From NCBI GenBank assembly GCA_964036195.1, contig OZ038459.1, positions 8,863,206 to 8,927,205 on the forward strand: a stretch of DNA of 64,000 nucleotides. The letters are read 5' to 3'. The first letter of the stretch is position 1. Every line of letters starts with the position of its first letter. This document shows, piece by piece, positions 44,163 through 59,100 of the stretch. The notes under the pieces are model-generated. The model had not been told where the DNA came from. It was given only the letters and a program-made list of their open reading frames with translations, and did no database searches. Source of the stretch: Sphaerolaimus hirsutus. Lineage: Eukaryota; Nematoda; Chromadorea; Monhysterida; Sphaerolaimidae. The translations under genes were made by a program, and so were the position numbers.

Positions 44163-47100
44163 GTGCGTTTTTTGACCCGAATTTTGATTTTACTTTAAAG
44201 TGCGTTTTTGGTGGACTTATCTTCGTCACTTTGTAAAGTATTTATGGTGCGTTTGTGGAAAAGTTTTAAGTGCACTTTTTATTTAATGGGGTCATTTTGC
44301 TTTAGAAAATGATGTTTTCGACAAATTCTGTCGTCATATGACCGTTTTCCAATGTTTTTGAATGCGCAGCTGCGATATGAATCACATCCACATCAAACAT
44401 TCAAACATCAAACATCCCAGCGCCCTAGAATGTTTGCGTCATTCGAAAAACAAAATCTTCTTTCCAAAACCAAATTAAATTGTGGCTTGCCGCGAGAAAT
44501 GCGCTAATTAAATTCAGCGGCGCGCACGTTCTAATCTTGCGCGGCCGCGGAAAGCCTCAAAGCCTCAAATGCAGTGTTTATTTTATCTGCGCACATCACG
44601 CTTCACCTGCTTTATTCGGTGATCCAATTTCGAATTACTCATTTTATTTACGCGAAGGGCTTCGCGTGAATGTGTGCAGATAAATATGACTGTTTTGTTT
44701 ATGTACGTGAAATGTGTGTCACTGTGTCTATGATTTCTGTTTGCGGGGACTGAATTGTAAATACTTGACAAACGAAAAGCATGTATTTTCTACTATTTAT
44801 CTTGGTGCAAAAATACGTGCCCAATTGGCGCTGCACACACTAGTTTACCAACGTTAAACTGAGAATTTGGTAAACTCATTTTTCAGCTTCTGAGCGCATC
44901 TGAGTTTACCGGAATGTGTGATTTTTATCTCCGTCAACTGTAGTTGACGAATAGCTCATTCCGGTAAACTCAGATGCGCTCAGAAGCTGAAAACTGAGTT
45001 TACCAAATTCTCAGTTTACCGTTGGTAAACTAGTGTGTGCAGCGCCAATAGGTGCATATGGTGCGGTTGCCACAATTCTTACCAGAGGGCAGCGTTTAAA
45101 GGGCAATGTACACGATCCCATTTTTAATTAACGCCATCGTACAGTAAATAATTAAAGGTGTCAATATCTCCCGCTCTCTTTGTGAACCTTTGGCGCCAAT
45201 ATTTGGCGAACGACATTTGGCGCCAATTTTTCAAACCCATTCCCATCACTGATTTTGTGGCATTCAATTCAATTTTTTGGACACATTGTATGCTCGGAGT
45301 GAGAAGAGGCAGGTCATACTTGAACAGTTTTCTTTTCTAGTTCACGATCGCTCGTCAACTTTTGGATGACAGTTACCACTCTTCCGTCAACTGATTTTTG
45401 TTAACTGAATTTTCACCTTTCTAGTGGGTGGCGTTTATTTTGGGTGCATTTTCAGTCATTCGGAAGCCCTTCATTCACCCAATTAGCACACTGAAATTTT
45501 TTTCCTGTTTTTGAGTGCCTTATTATTTGCGATAACTTGCGGCGGCCCTACACGTGGCTCCATTTAGAGACAAGGACGTATCCAGGGGGGGGCGGGGGGG
45601 GGGCTGCAGCCCCCCCCTTCCCGGGGTGAGACCTAAAAAGTCCCGGAAAATGCAACTTTTCATGTATATTTTTCTATGTTTCTCAAAAATTTTGCGCGCA
45701 AGCGCGCAATTCCTTCCCGATGCATTGTATTTTCAGCAGATCGGTCCCTGTAAACAAAGATCCTCGGAAATGAGCATATTTTTGCAACTTTCGCTGTGTA
45801 TGTATGCATATTTACATACATATAAAGCGGTTCCTGGCGCTGGCGCCAATGCCAATAACGCCATGGTGTGGCGCCTTTGTATGGCGCTAGCGCCAAAACG
45901 CCTTTCCGTCCCTATATAGGGAAAAATTTTAGGGGGGGCTGAGCCCCCCCCCCCCGTTCGCCGGGCTCCGTAAACAAGCAGCCCCCCCCCCGCTCAAAAA
46001 TCCTGGATACGTCCCTGTTTAGAGATAAGTATAAACTTTAGGGCCATGTACTTTTCAAGCTTCGATGGTAATTAGATCGTTAACATCACGTACAGCGGTC
46101 AATTTTCTGCTGTTCGTTGGGTTGTCACAAGAATTGAGCGAGTTGTCGTTTGACATGTTCTCCATCAAGCTACACAAAGTGTATGTAAATATATGTAATT
46201 ATTTATTTCTCAATGATAAATGTCAAATTTCGATCCCTTAGACAACTAGACCCCCTTTTTACCGGGACCTAGAATTCACATAACGGTTACAGTAGATAAA
46301 TACAAATATCCATGTGATGTTTACAACCGCGCATGTGCACATTGGTCTCAACCCGCCAATACATTCTATTAGGTGAACAAATTGCCTCGGCGCTCATAGC
46401 CTCGAGGCAAAAGCAGCTTCATGCTTGAACATCTTGCAAATTAGTGCGCCGCCATGTGACCGCCCTGAACGAACGACTGCGGCCGGACCAAATAGCCCTG
46501 CGCACACTAGTTTTCACACGAAATTTCTAAAACTCATAAATGAGCATTGAACGTGTTTGAGTTTTCCACAATGAGTCATTTTTTAACTCCGTCAACTGTA
46601 GTTGACGGCCACCTCAATGTAGAAAACTCAAATGCGTTCTAAGTTTATTTGTGAGTTTTCGAAATATCGTGTGAAAACTAGTGTGCGCAGGCACATTGTG
46701 ACGTCTGATCGACAAAACTTTGGTGCACGTCGCTGAAACAGGTTGCAGAACTTGGATGTAAATCGCGCAATTTTCGCGTAAATCTGCACTCGCCCGAATT
46801 GTGGCTCGTGTAACCCAGTGGGACAAGAACTCATACTTAACCTGCCCAACGGCAATCTCGCAATGCGCATGAATAATACCATGTGCACAGGGGCCTTTAA
46901 TCGCCGGATTACGGTAGCGGAAGCGTTCGTCGCAGTGCAAATAGAGAGCCGGTGCACTGCTTAGGGGGGGGGGGGGCGCCCGGCGGACATGTGCACAGTT
47001 ACGAATGTGACACGGGAGCTAAGTGAATTCCAGCTCAAGAGCAGGGCCGTTGGATGCGAGCTAGCGCAATGCGCGCACGCATATACACACCGGCCCGGCC

Positions 47101-50100
47101 GCCGTAACAAGTGCTGGTCAAATTCGATTTTGCCATTTTGCCATCTTCGAGCTAGAAAAGCTTCGAGTAACTGGCTGCAATTGCGAATTGTGGGGGGCAA
47201 CCGTTAGCTTATTCGGTTATTTTTGGAAATTGATGTGCAAATTTAAAGTGGCTCATTTTGGTAGCATGGACGATTTTGGGAAGTTTTCGGCTTCGAAAAG
47301 TGCGAATGGACTATAAATAGTTGGGGGTGATATGCGTGAAATAAGGAAAAATGGCAGGCTGAATTAAAAGTATGAAAATACCTTGCTTGGGGTTACTTTA
47401 TGTTTTGTTGTTTGTGAGACATTCATTTTCAACAGAATGGATTTATAATAGTGATTGATGAAGGTTTCCTAGTCTGCTTTTGTACAGTGACATATTTACA
47501 TTGTTACTTAGGCAGTTATTTACCGGTGCTACTGCACTTAAATACATATTTATTTGGATCCTTCTCTAGTGTTCTCAATCCGCTCTATGCAAATAATATC
47601 CCGTTTCAAACCTCTCAAAGGATTGTGTTCACACATTATGGGAACTAAAAAAACACATTGCTTCATCAAATTCCATTGCGAATTGAGATGCTGAATAATG
47701 TTTTTATCCAGATTTGTTTGCGCATTCATTCCCACTGTATTCAATTTCAGTCTAAACATCAAGATTGAGAAAGTTCACAGATCTCTAAACCATTTGGGAT
47801 AGAAATGAATTTTAACAAATTAACTGCCTCTCCAATGCACACTAGGGTTGGGAATTTCAAAATTTTCGGGTTCGGGTATCGGGTCCTAAAAATTTCGGGT
47901 CGGGTATCGGTTCCAAAAATTTTGCGGGTATCGGGTTCGCTTTCGGGTATTGAGGTCGGGTATCGGGTCGGGTTTTCAGGTCCAAATGTCAGGTATCAGG
48001 TAACAGATTGTGGGTATCAGGTAATAAAATCATCTGGTATTAAATGACAAACACCGTTGATCATTTTGCATGCGATTTTACATCACTTCTGACACTTTGC
48101 ATCACATTTTACAGTGTTTGGGAGTGCCCTTGTGCGGATGGGAATTTTTGAATCCTTCATTCGAGGACTAACAGATAAATAAATTGAATAAAGGAATTGA
48201 AGGAATAAAAGGAATAACGATAAGGAAAGCTTTTTTTTATATACATCTTGGTTTAAAAAATCATTGAGATTTGATTGAAATGGTTTCAAAGTGGGGTATA
48301 TATTCATTTAGAAGGATACATCTATATGAGGGACGCAGGGTAGTGGGTACATTCCTGGCTTCGCTTAATATTTACATATAGGATAATCTAAAAATTATTC
48401 TGGAAATCTTATTTATATTTACTTTTTTCACTTGTATTTATGTTGTTTTATTTCATCATCGGTAATGGTGAATTGTGTTTTTGTTGTGTGTTCTGTTCAT
48501 GCATGCTTCTTATGGTATGCGACATGGCATGCCTATTTTTAGCTATTTTCACCTAGCGTTTTTGCCACCATTCCTGCATTCTACACACTGAAAAAGCACA
48601 TATTCAACCAGCGCAACCCCCACATCAAAAAACCCCGCCCCAATTTTTTTCCGGGTGTCTATCCGTCTGGAGGAGCGATTTGTTATCTATCCAGCCTGGA
48701 ATCCTGGAGACACCTGTTTTGTTGTTGAAAAACATTTGACGGAAACAATGCATTATCAGGGATAATAATGGCTGCAATTTTTTTCTCAATATGATCCATT
48801 CTGCATATTTTTTACAATAACATATTTTACAATACAAGATATAATATGAATTTTTCATTTTCATGAACTTTTTCTGTAGCATGTGGTTGGGAAATGTAGG
48901 AAATAAATCGTTGGGTATACTCGGCGGACCGCAAAGTATATGCAGAATCCTACCATAATGTACTGAATAAAATCATGTGATAAATTTCGTGATTAAGTAA
49001 TTCCACAGTAAAAACAAAATATTATGATGAAAAACTGTCTAATTTTTGGTTCATTATTCAGATGGGTAATGGAAGGTTTCTATACAAGTGTAATGTCCGC
49101 CGAATAGGTATACTAAGGTCAATAATGATATCTGCATTGAATTAAGTTATGTTACTGAATAGATCAAGGTTTATCATGTACAATTTAAAGCTCAAATCCC
49201 GCCACAACTCATGTCGGACACTATACAAGGTATAATGTATGACGGCCTCCACAGTAAGAAGTACACACAAAGGAAAGGGTTATCATAACCATAAAATACA
49301 GGTCATGCAATATTGCCCATTGCTGTTATTTTTCACTCAAACTGAAAGGTTTTTTTGTGGCTGGCCACGGAACGAAATGAATGATGACGTGCGTGCACTC
49401 ATGCGGAGAATTTTTATGATTTAGGTTTATGTCGTGATTCATGACCGACCGGGGCTCGATTTTTTTTTGTTTCCATCGCAAATTGCAATGCGGCAGATGT
49501 CGTTTTGAATTTCCGCGGGACTTTGTTTTGATTTTTTTATTAATTTCACAAAATACGGGTAAACATCGGTAAATACGATTCCGTTCGAGCAATAACAACA
49601 CGTGTGCATCCCTGGATATGACGGTTCAATCTGCAGCGACAGGTCGCCTATCTGATGCAAATACATGTACATAAGTATCGCGAAAGTTGCGTTCCCCTCT
49701 GCCCCGGGGACTTTCGACAGTGCCGCATGTCCTAATGCAGCTTACCAGATTTATATCAGATGCTCGGAGCCGAGTTTCATGGTTTAAGCGCGCCGTGCCG
49801 TTCGGTCATTTGTCAAGCGCCAAGTTTATGTCCAATATTGTTGTACGGCATGGCTCGGTTTCACGTGGCCGTGTCGTTTTGGGGCCAGTCCCAGGCCCTG
49901 TAAAAGACCATGTAAAATGTCAAGAGTTGTTAAAAGACCCTGTAATATTTATGTCAAAAGTCAGGTAAAATACCCTGTAAGATGCTAAATGTCATGCAAT
50001 GTGTCAAAAGTCATGTAAAATGGCAAACGTACGTTAGACATTTTCCAGGGCATTTTACATGACTTTTGACACTTTCCACTACCTTTGACATTTAACAGGG

Positions 50101-53100
50101 CCTTTTCCATTACATTTGACATTTTACAGGGTCTGGGACTGGACCTGTTTGCACGAGGTGCAGTTGTGTACTGGCTGCTAAATAAAAATACTCGTTCAGT
50201 GCCTGGGCGTGGGATTTTCCATTTCACTTACATAGGTGGAACAAATTGGTTTTTCATATACTTTCGGCGTGAAATTGAATTGACCCGAAACTTTTTTCGG
50301 GCAGCCCAATTGATCGTATCTGAAATCTTATGCAGCTTGGCATCATGTTTTTTTATTTAAATTTTTGGCTCCGAAAAAAAACGTTGGTGTAATTGAATTC
50401 CAGCCCTGCTGTTGTTAATAATCCGATCTATTTCTGTCGTTGCATGGGTTTTGTCTGTGTTCATCTCCCACAACGAAAGTATCAACATAAATTTTGACGC
50501 ACGTGAAATCCGTCTGCGATAAAAAGGTGTATGAAAAAAAGCTGTCGGTTTATCCCCGGCAATCCATATGATAGGACGCAGAAAAATTCAGAAAAAAATC
50601 CAGATTTTGCACATTGTTGTGAACTGCTAAGCCAGCACTTTCCATGCACAGATTGATGCAATGGCATGAGGGACGTATGCAGGATTTTTGAGCGGGGGGG
50701 GCTGTTTGTTTACGGAGCCCGGCGAACGGGGGGGGGCTCAGCCCCCCCCCCTAAAATTTTACCTACAAAGTACCTGATGGTAACCTGATGATAAATTTTA
50801 CCTGATGGAAAGGCGCCATGGCGCTGGCGCCATTCGTAAGCGCCAGGAACCGCTGTATATGTACGCAAATATACGTATATTTACAGCGAAGGGTAAACGA
50901 TTGGCTACAGTTTCATTGATTTCTGTTTATGGGGACAGAACAAAAGAAAATATAATGTGTCTAGCGGTAAAATGCGCGCTTGCGCGCAAAATTTTGGCAC
51001 ATATGTTGAAAATTGAATACCAAAAGTCGCATTTCCCGGGGTTTTTTAGTTCTCACCCCGGGAGGGGGGGGGGGGCTGCAGCCCCCCCACCCCCCCCCCT
51101 GGATACGGCACTGATGGCATGTAGAATGGCACGTTTGAATAGAATTACACTGTATTGAAGAAGGAACTAGTTGCTTCAACTGACGTGTGGAGCTACATGT
51201 CTTTATGCAAATTCTTTTCTGTGCGCACAGCATGCAAGTAAATTTTTTGAATTGTGTAAGATGTCAGTTAAGCTCGGACAATAGCTACAATTTATGTCTT
51301 GTGACAGCGATGATTTTTGGCTTCCGTTTTGCGGTTGCTACAAAGAGCGATTTTGTATGGGGAATTGGATGTATGTGAAACGTTTAGAACGCAAGTATTT
51401 ATTTTATCCCACTGCTGCTGTCCTAATGAAAATATTTATTTTGGGGGCGTACATAAAAAGAATACGAAACATTGGAACACGGATACTATCAAATCCGGGA
51501 AAGCTACTAATCCGGGTCTCCGCGTGCACGCAAAAAAACACAAAGACAAATACAAAACCACAATCAATTTGAGAAATGTCATGTATAATAGTGAACTCAA
51601 AATCCACTCAACAAAAAATCACAATATCACCACAAATACCTATCTCACCCCTTGAAATAACCCCCCCTCTCAAAACCGCAGCCGCCCATCCAAGACGTTC
51701 ACCTACGACCATTGTTTCTGGTCCTTCGGTCCGACGCTTGACGCCTCAAACACAAATGACGCAAATTTCGCGTCACAGCAGATCGTTTTTTCCGCCTTGG
51801 GACCGGCCGTGCTCGAAGATGCCTTCGATGGGTACAATGCGTGCATTTTTGCCTATGGCCAGACTGGTGTGTTGGGTAATTTGGGGGCGCCACTTTGTGT
51901 GGGGAGGGCGGTTGAGGTGGGAATAGTGATGCAACGGCGCCATGGGCCATGGCGGCCTTTTCTGTGGCGCCTGGTGCCCTGTTTCCGAGTTGCTCCATGG
52001 CGCCATTGGCGCTTGGCGCCTTTTATTTGGCGAAAATAAATTTACCGTATTTCTTCTAATAGAAGAGCGCCGTTCTATGTTTTAGTAAACGTTTTTACCT
52101 GCCGTTCTATCGGAGGTGCCGTTCTATCGGGGGTATGCGCTCTATTAGAAGAAATACGGTGCCCGTGAGCTTTCTTGAGTTACTAAAAATTGCAAAATTT
52201 CCTGATTTTTATTTGCCGCTTGTGCCATTTGACTCCTCTGACTTGCAACCTTGACATTCAGGATCTGGCAAATCGTTCACCATGATGGGATCAGAGAGTA
52301 ATCAGGGGTTGATTCCCCGTCTGTGCAAGGGCATTTTCGACAGAATCGCCAGCTGCCAAGGGGAAGCGATCAGCTTCAAAGTTGAAGCCAGCTATATGGA
52401 GATCTATTGTGAGAAAGTGAGAGATTTGGTAAACCCGCAGAAGTGAGTGCCTGTGTCGATTTTGTTTGGCGCATTGCGGGTATCGATCGCGATTTGCGCT
52501 TTTGTGTCTGGCTGTATCCAAATGATTATTCAAAATGTTATCTATATTTCACAATAAAAAACTTATTTCGCAATGCCGCAACGTTCATGTTAACGGCTGT
52601 AAGTCGATGCGCATTTTTCCGATGTTTGGTATATACCGTATTTCCTCGAAATACCCCCCCCCCCTTGAAATACCCCCCCCCCCTCGTTTGACCCCCCCCC
52701 CTCTCGAGACCACTATGAAACAATCACCCCCCCCCCTCGAAATACCCCCCCCCCCCAAATTGAGTGTAAAGAGAACGTACATGACAAATACGGCAGTTTA
52801 TGTTCTGCGTAGTGCAGAACACATGTTAAAACAATGTCGGAATCACGTTAGAACAGTGTTTATACCATCTACGTACTAATATTAGTCTACAGAACCTTAT
52901 AAATGGCAGTTTTTGTTGCATTTTTCGACGTCTGCGTACGTTTCAGACGACAATTTCGTACTTGGTTTTCAAAAATTTTCTTGTGAAATAATAACCCCCC
53001 CCCCTCGAAATACCCCCCCCCCCCCTCGTTTAACCCCCCCCCCCTCTCGGGACCACTATGAAACAATCACCCCCCGGGGGGTATTTCGAGGAAATACGGT

Positions 53101-56100
53101 AGCGTGTTTGAACATCGAACAAAGGCATCACAGACAATCGAAAACCAACTGACAAACTCTAAAAGACCAAACTGGCACTACCAGAATCACAGCCACGTCG
53201 AAGTTTTTTTTTAAATTCATGTCATCATTTAAAATGCCAAAGTTTCATTAGAAAATAATTGCCCTAAATACTGGTAAACGGTCCCCAACATCAACATATT
53301 CCAAATACTGTATCCTAAACAAAAATCGCAGATCCAGGCAAACCCTACGAGTTCGCGAACACAATATCCTAGGCCCGTATGTTGACGGGCTGAGTTGCCT
53401 GGCCGTCAACTCATACGCGGACATTGAAAATCTCATGGACGAAGGCAATCAGAGCAGAACTGTGGCAGCGACTAGCATGAACGCTGAGAGCAGCAGAAGT
53501 CACGCTGTTTTTACAATTAGGTTGACCGCTACGTTGGTGGATTTGGAAAGTGGGGTATGTTGTTTGCATGCAAATACCTAGATATGCGAGGTAGGGTTGA
53601 AATTCTACTTTTGGAATTGGACTGGATGCGTTTGGACTGTGGGAAACTGAGCCCAGTTTAACCCTGTGCGGGTACATACCCATCTAAACCCATTTCTCAT
53701 GTAAATATACCCGCAAGTCATCTATACGACACGGCTGTGCGCACTATCCCCTGCATATTTACAAACACTAGTCGAAGAAATTCAGCACTAGTATTTGTAA
53801 ATATTTCTCTATTCATCTCATCTAGGGGGGCATAGATGACTGACGGTTATACATAAGTAATGGGTAGAAACACATGAGTAACGGGTCTACATGAGTAACG
53901 GATTTACATGAGTAAAAGGCTTCAATCCCCAGTTTCAGTTTGAGATACACAATTGGGAGATAACAGGCGCATTTTCAGCAGAAGAATGTAAAGGAATGTC
54001 GAACTTAGCATTCCATACTAATCCAAAAGGGCATTCAATTCAACCTTCAAACATCACCTTTACCTGCAACTTATATCTAACCATTCACACCCACGTAAAT
54101 ACCCTCCACCCAGGCGTCGGGCGAGAAAGTGTCCAAGTTGTCGCTGGTCGATCTGGCGGGCAGCGAGCGCGCCACCAAGTCCGGCGCCGTGGGCAAGAGG
54201 CTCGAAGAGGGCGGCAATATAAACAAGTCGTTGACTACGCTGGGCATGGTCATTTCTGCACTGGCGGACAGTAAGACTCAGGTTTGTATACTGTAGGGGC
54301 GGGGGTGATGTGACCTGAAGGGATTGGTTGATATGCGGCATGTAAATATTTGCATATTTTGTCTTTTGGGATAAAATTTAATTTCAGCACCCCAGATGTG
54401 AAATAGATACTGAGGCACTGCAGATTGTACATATTTGCACATATTTATTTAAATAAATGGGTGGCTGAAAGGGGTTTCTTATATAGTGATGTGAAAAAGC
54501 GCCAGAACTTTGGCGCCTGGCGCCAAAAGCGCCGTGGCGCTTTTCATGGGCATGGCGCCAAGCGCCATTGGCGCCACAGCACGATTGCGTCAAGCGCCAA
54601 AAGCGTCATGGCCAAAAAATGACCCAGCAATTTTTTGAGGATTTGTGCCGTTATCTATTCGTAAAACAGACTTCATTTAGCTACAAAATTTTTATATGAT
54701 TTATGTAGATGGGTACCCAGGATCAGGAACCGTAGCGTTTCTCTCCATTAGAGGCACCTGTATCGATCGATCAAGTTTCAAAATCTATAAGTATCGTTTC
54801 TCATGGTATCACTCAACCAGTGCGCGCTTTATTATCTCAAACATGGCGTCACTTTCACCCACCGAACCTCCATCAGAATACCGAAGGGCAAAGGCGCTTT
54901 GTTCCATATCGAGATTCCGTTCTCACGTGGCTATTGAAAGACAGTCTGGGCGGAAACAGTCGTACCATAATGGTGGCAACTGTCAGTCCTTCGGCAGATA
55001 ATTATGAAGAGACATTGAGCACTATGCGGTATGCGGAAAGGGCAAAGAGAATAGTTAATCATGCTGTTGTTAATGAGGATCCAAATGCGAGGATTATTCG
55101 GTTTGTCGGGTTTTTTTCGTATACATACTCGGCGGACCGGAAAGTATGCGCAGAATCCTACCATAATTTAATGAATAAAATATTGTGATAAATTTCGTAA
55201 TTATTCCATAGTAAAAACGAAATGTTATGATGAAAAACTGTCTAATTTTTGGTCATTATTCAGATGGGTTATGGTAGGTTTCCATACTAAGTATGATGTC
55301 CGCTGTGCCGAGTATATGAATATATGATGGTTGAAAAAACGCTGGGTTTTTTTTGTTTTAATAAGTATTATACGTCAATAGCGAACCCCGAATGTGTAAT
55401 TTTCTCACATTGTAATTTTTTGCTTTTTATTTTTTAAACCCGCAGCGAACTGCGCTCCGAGGTGGATGCGCTTCGAAATCAAATCCAAAAGCAGATCCAA
55501 AGCGATGAACTCAGCGAAAGGCTAGCGGAATCTGAGAAATTGATGGCTGAAATGTCACGTTCGTGGGCGGAGCGACTCAGAGAAGCTGAGAAAATACATC
55601 AGGTGACTTATTTGATTTTTACATTTTCTGTAGATTTTTTAATAAATTTGCCAGGTTACCGTAATCTTACCGTAATACAGGAACGCCAAAAAGCTCTCTC
55701 TGCCATGGGAATTGAGGTGCAGCAGAGGGGCATAAAAGTGGAACAGAACAAGTCTTATCTAGTCAATTTGAATGCCGACCCCACTTTGAATGAACTTTTA
55801 GTGTACCACTTGAATGATGAAACTTCCATTGGCTGCGATCCAAGTAGTGACATTTGTTTGCAAGGTTTAGGGGTGAAAACAAAACATGCTAAAGTTCTGG
55901 TTGTAGATGATAAGCTATACATCGAACCGGTAGATGATGCCAGGTGAGACCAAATTTGTGCAAGTTCTGCGATTTGCAAATTGAAAAACAAATTTTCTAC
56001 CTTCAGAACCTGCGTGAACGGCATGGTGATCACTGGTCGAACGCCATTGAAAAACGGTCACCGCGTATTAATCGGAAACAATCACTTTTTCCGGGTCAAC

Positions 56101-59100
56101 TGCCCCAGAGATCCAAGTCTGTTATTTGACACTTTATTTTCCACATTTGAAACTTTATTGCATTTTAAACTTTCGCAGACGATTCCCGCATGGAGGAATC
56201 CAGCACGACGATAGTCGATTACGATTTGGCTTTGAATGAAGTTTTGGCTGGGGAATTAGCCGCCTCAGGCGGCGATAATCCAGTTATCCACGCGTTGGAT
56301 TATTTGGAAAGGCAACAATTAGCCAGGAAATTTGAGGAGGACAAGGCTGAGGCTTTGGATAGACAGAGGCAACTTTATGAGAAGCACATCAATGATTTGA
56401 GGTGGGCAATGTTTTTATATGAAGAGAAAAAGCTGCTGATTTTGAGTGATGGGGTTCATTTTTGTAGTGAATAGTATGGGTTGCCTATGAAAAATACGTA
56501 AATTTCCAGTATTTATTATTTTGAAAGTTTTCAAAAGCTATTGGGCTAGCTAGTGCGTATCTAGTGAACATTTTGTTTGTGCGTATTACTGAGAAGCGGT
56601 ACATTTTTTAAGCCGGGAACGAACGGGACAACTGGATGTTCAATATCATGGAAGTTTTCACCAATTTGACAAAAACGCCAACAAAAACGTTTTTTTTTTG
56701 TAGCAAAACGTATAGCAAAACGTTTTGTAAACCGACAAAAACTTCTAAAATGGAAAATCTTCGTTGCACACTCGTTCGGTGGACAAACGAAAACGGTTTT
56801 GCCAATGGTGCCAATATTTTTCAATGAACATTAAGCTTATACATATTTACAATTTACAATATAGCTTATACATTTACATTTACATTTTTACAATTTACCT
56901 TGCAATATTCATTATAGGAGCATAATGTCACCAATGACCCCCGGCTTGGAAAAAATGCCCACTGTTCCCTGGCTGACTGCATCATCTACTCCATTTGGGA
57001 AAAATGATGTGCAGGAAAGATTTGTGGAGATAATCCACGATAGGTTTGTTTGAGGTTTACCAAAATCTAGGGTCTAGTGGGACTGTTTGTTTGTCCCCAT
57101 TTTACCCTACTATCGGTGTAGTGTCGATGCGGTGATTATCACTCAACACTGTTGAATGTAAACCGCCAATTTAGAAAAAAAATAATCGATTTAAATAAAT
57201 GTTTACCATTCTGTGCGTCCAGGGTTCGACCCTCTTTTGATAATGTGATATATCTTATTGAAATAAGTGGAACCAACCAACAAAATTTAGAACGGTTTGG
57301 CTGTCACGAAACAATCAAGCACAGCTTTTTACACACCTCTAAAAATCATAATTACGACGTCATTTCAGAGAGAGTCGTTTTCGTGCCAGCATTGCACGTT
57401 TGCGCGAAGAAATCGGGCGGGCTAACAAATTGGCTAGAGAGGCTAATTTCATCGCCAGCGAAATGTGTGGAAACACAAATTATTCCGTCACGTTGCAGAT
57501 ACCACCTGAAAATCTGCGACCGAATAAAATCAAGGTTTTTTTTTGGGGGGGGGGGGCTTTTTTAGAGTTTACTAACTTCTCTCGTATACTGTTGTTTTTT
57601 TTCTTGCAAAAATGTTAGCGCACAGTCTGCATTGCTTCACGTATTCATTTTTGTGGAATAGTTCACCTCTCAGTTTATCTGTATTTTTTAAATATCTGTA
57701 TCACACCGACGTTATTATATACCTAGATAACTTTTAGCCGTGTGAATATAGCATTTGCGATACGCCTGATAACCATTTCTTAAGATAAATACAAACCAGG
57801 GCCGTATCCAGGGGGGGGGGGCGGGGGGGGCTGCAGCCCCCCCCCCTCCCGGGGCGAGACCAGAAAGTGACCGGAAAATGCGGCTTTTTCAACGTCAGCG
57901 TAAAAAATTTTGCGAGCAAGCGCGCATTCTTCACCAGACATAAGGTATTATCATCAGATTTGCTCCATGTGGCAGCAAAACGTTATAAATGTACTCAATG
58001 GTGTGCTTTTTGTCGTTTTGTATGTATATTTACATACATATACAGCGTTTCATGGCGCTGACGCCAGCGCCATGGCGCCATTCCGCCACTATGTACCTAA
58101 AATTTTAGGGGGGGGGGCTGAGCCCCCCCCCCCCTCGCCGGCCTCCGTAAACAAGCAGCCCCCCCCGCTCAAAAATCCTGGATACGTCCCTGCCAAGCCT
58201 AATGAGTTTTATGCGTGCAATGCGCTAATTGAATTGCTTGCTGAGTGGGGCTGATATATAGGGTGGCAGACGGTACGGCCTTGCGGTAAACCGTACGGTA
58301 CGGTAAATTTTCTCTTATGCGGTAAACGGTACGGTACGGTAAATCTTCATTTTGCGGTAAACGGTACGGTACGGTAAATCTGAAAAGTGCGGTTCGCGGT
58401 ACGGTACGGTGAATTTTCGCTTGTCAGAAATGTATCAGAAACTTTTACTTCATGAATTGACAAAAAATTGAATTATGCAATCTGTTAATGGACTTTAGAA
58501 CACAATAACATTGTGATAACATAGAATTACATTAACCACAATGCAGTGGCTCAATATATAAGCTTTTTTAAGGTTTAGAAGGAAGAAATGGAGAAAAATT
58601 GCTAAAAGTGAGTGAAAAATTGCTAAGTGGGTGAAAATGGTAAAAAGTATATAAGTGCATACATATGTACCTGCAACAAATAAGCTCAAAACATTGAGGA
58701 TGATGTAAAACAACTACAGTGCGATTTGAAGCACATGCAGGGCCGTATCCAGGGGGGGGGCGGGGGGGGCTGCAGCCCCCCCCCCTCCCAGGGTGAGACC
58801 TAAAAAGTCCCGTAAAATGCAATTTTTCCTATACATTTTTCGATGTTTCTTAAAAATTTTTGCGCGCAAGCGCGCAATTACTTCCCCATACATTGTAGTT
58901 TTAGCGGATCAGTCCCTGTAAACAAATATCCTTGAAAATGAACACATTTTCGCGACTATCGCCGCATATGTATGCATATTTAAATCTATATAAAGCGGTT
59001 CCTGGCGCTGGCGCCAACGCCAATAGCGCCATGGCGTGGCGCCATGGTATGGCGCTAGCGCCAAAACGCCTTTCCGTCCCTATATAGGGAAAAAATTTAG

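Noticed and set aside
57797..58192. Treating this MITE as a single independent insertion
   Set aside because: Its own flanks (ATACAAAC, CCAAGCCT) do not match, while its left flank matches the right flank of the second MITE exactly.
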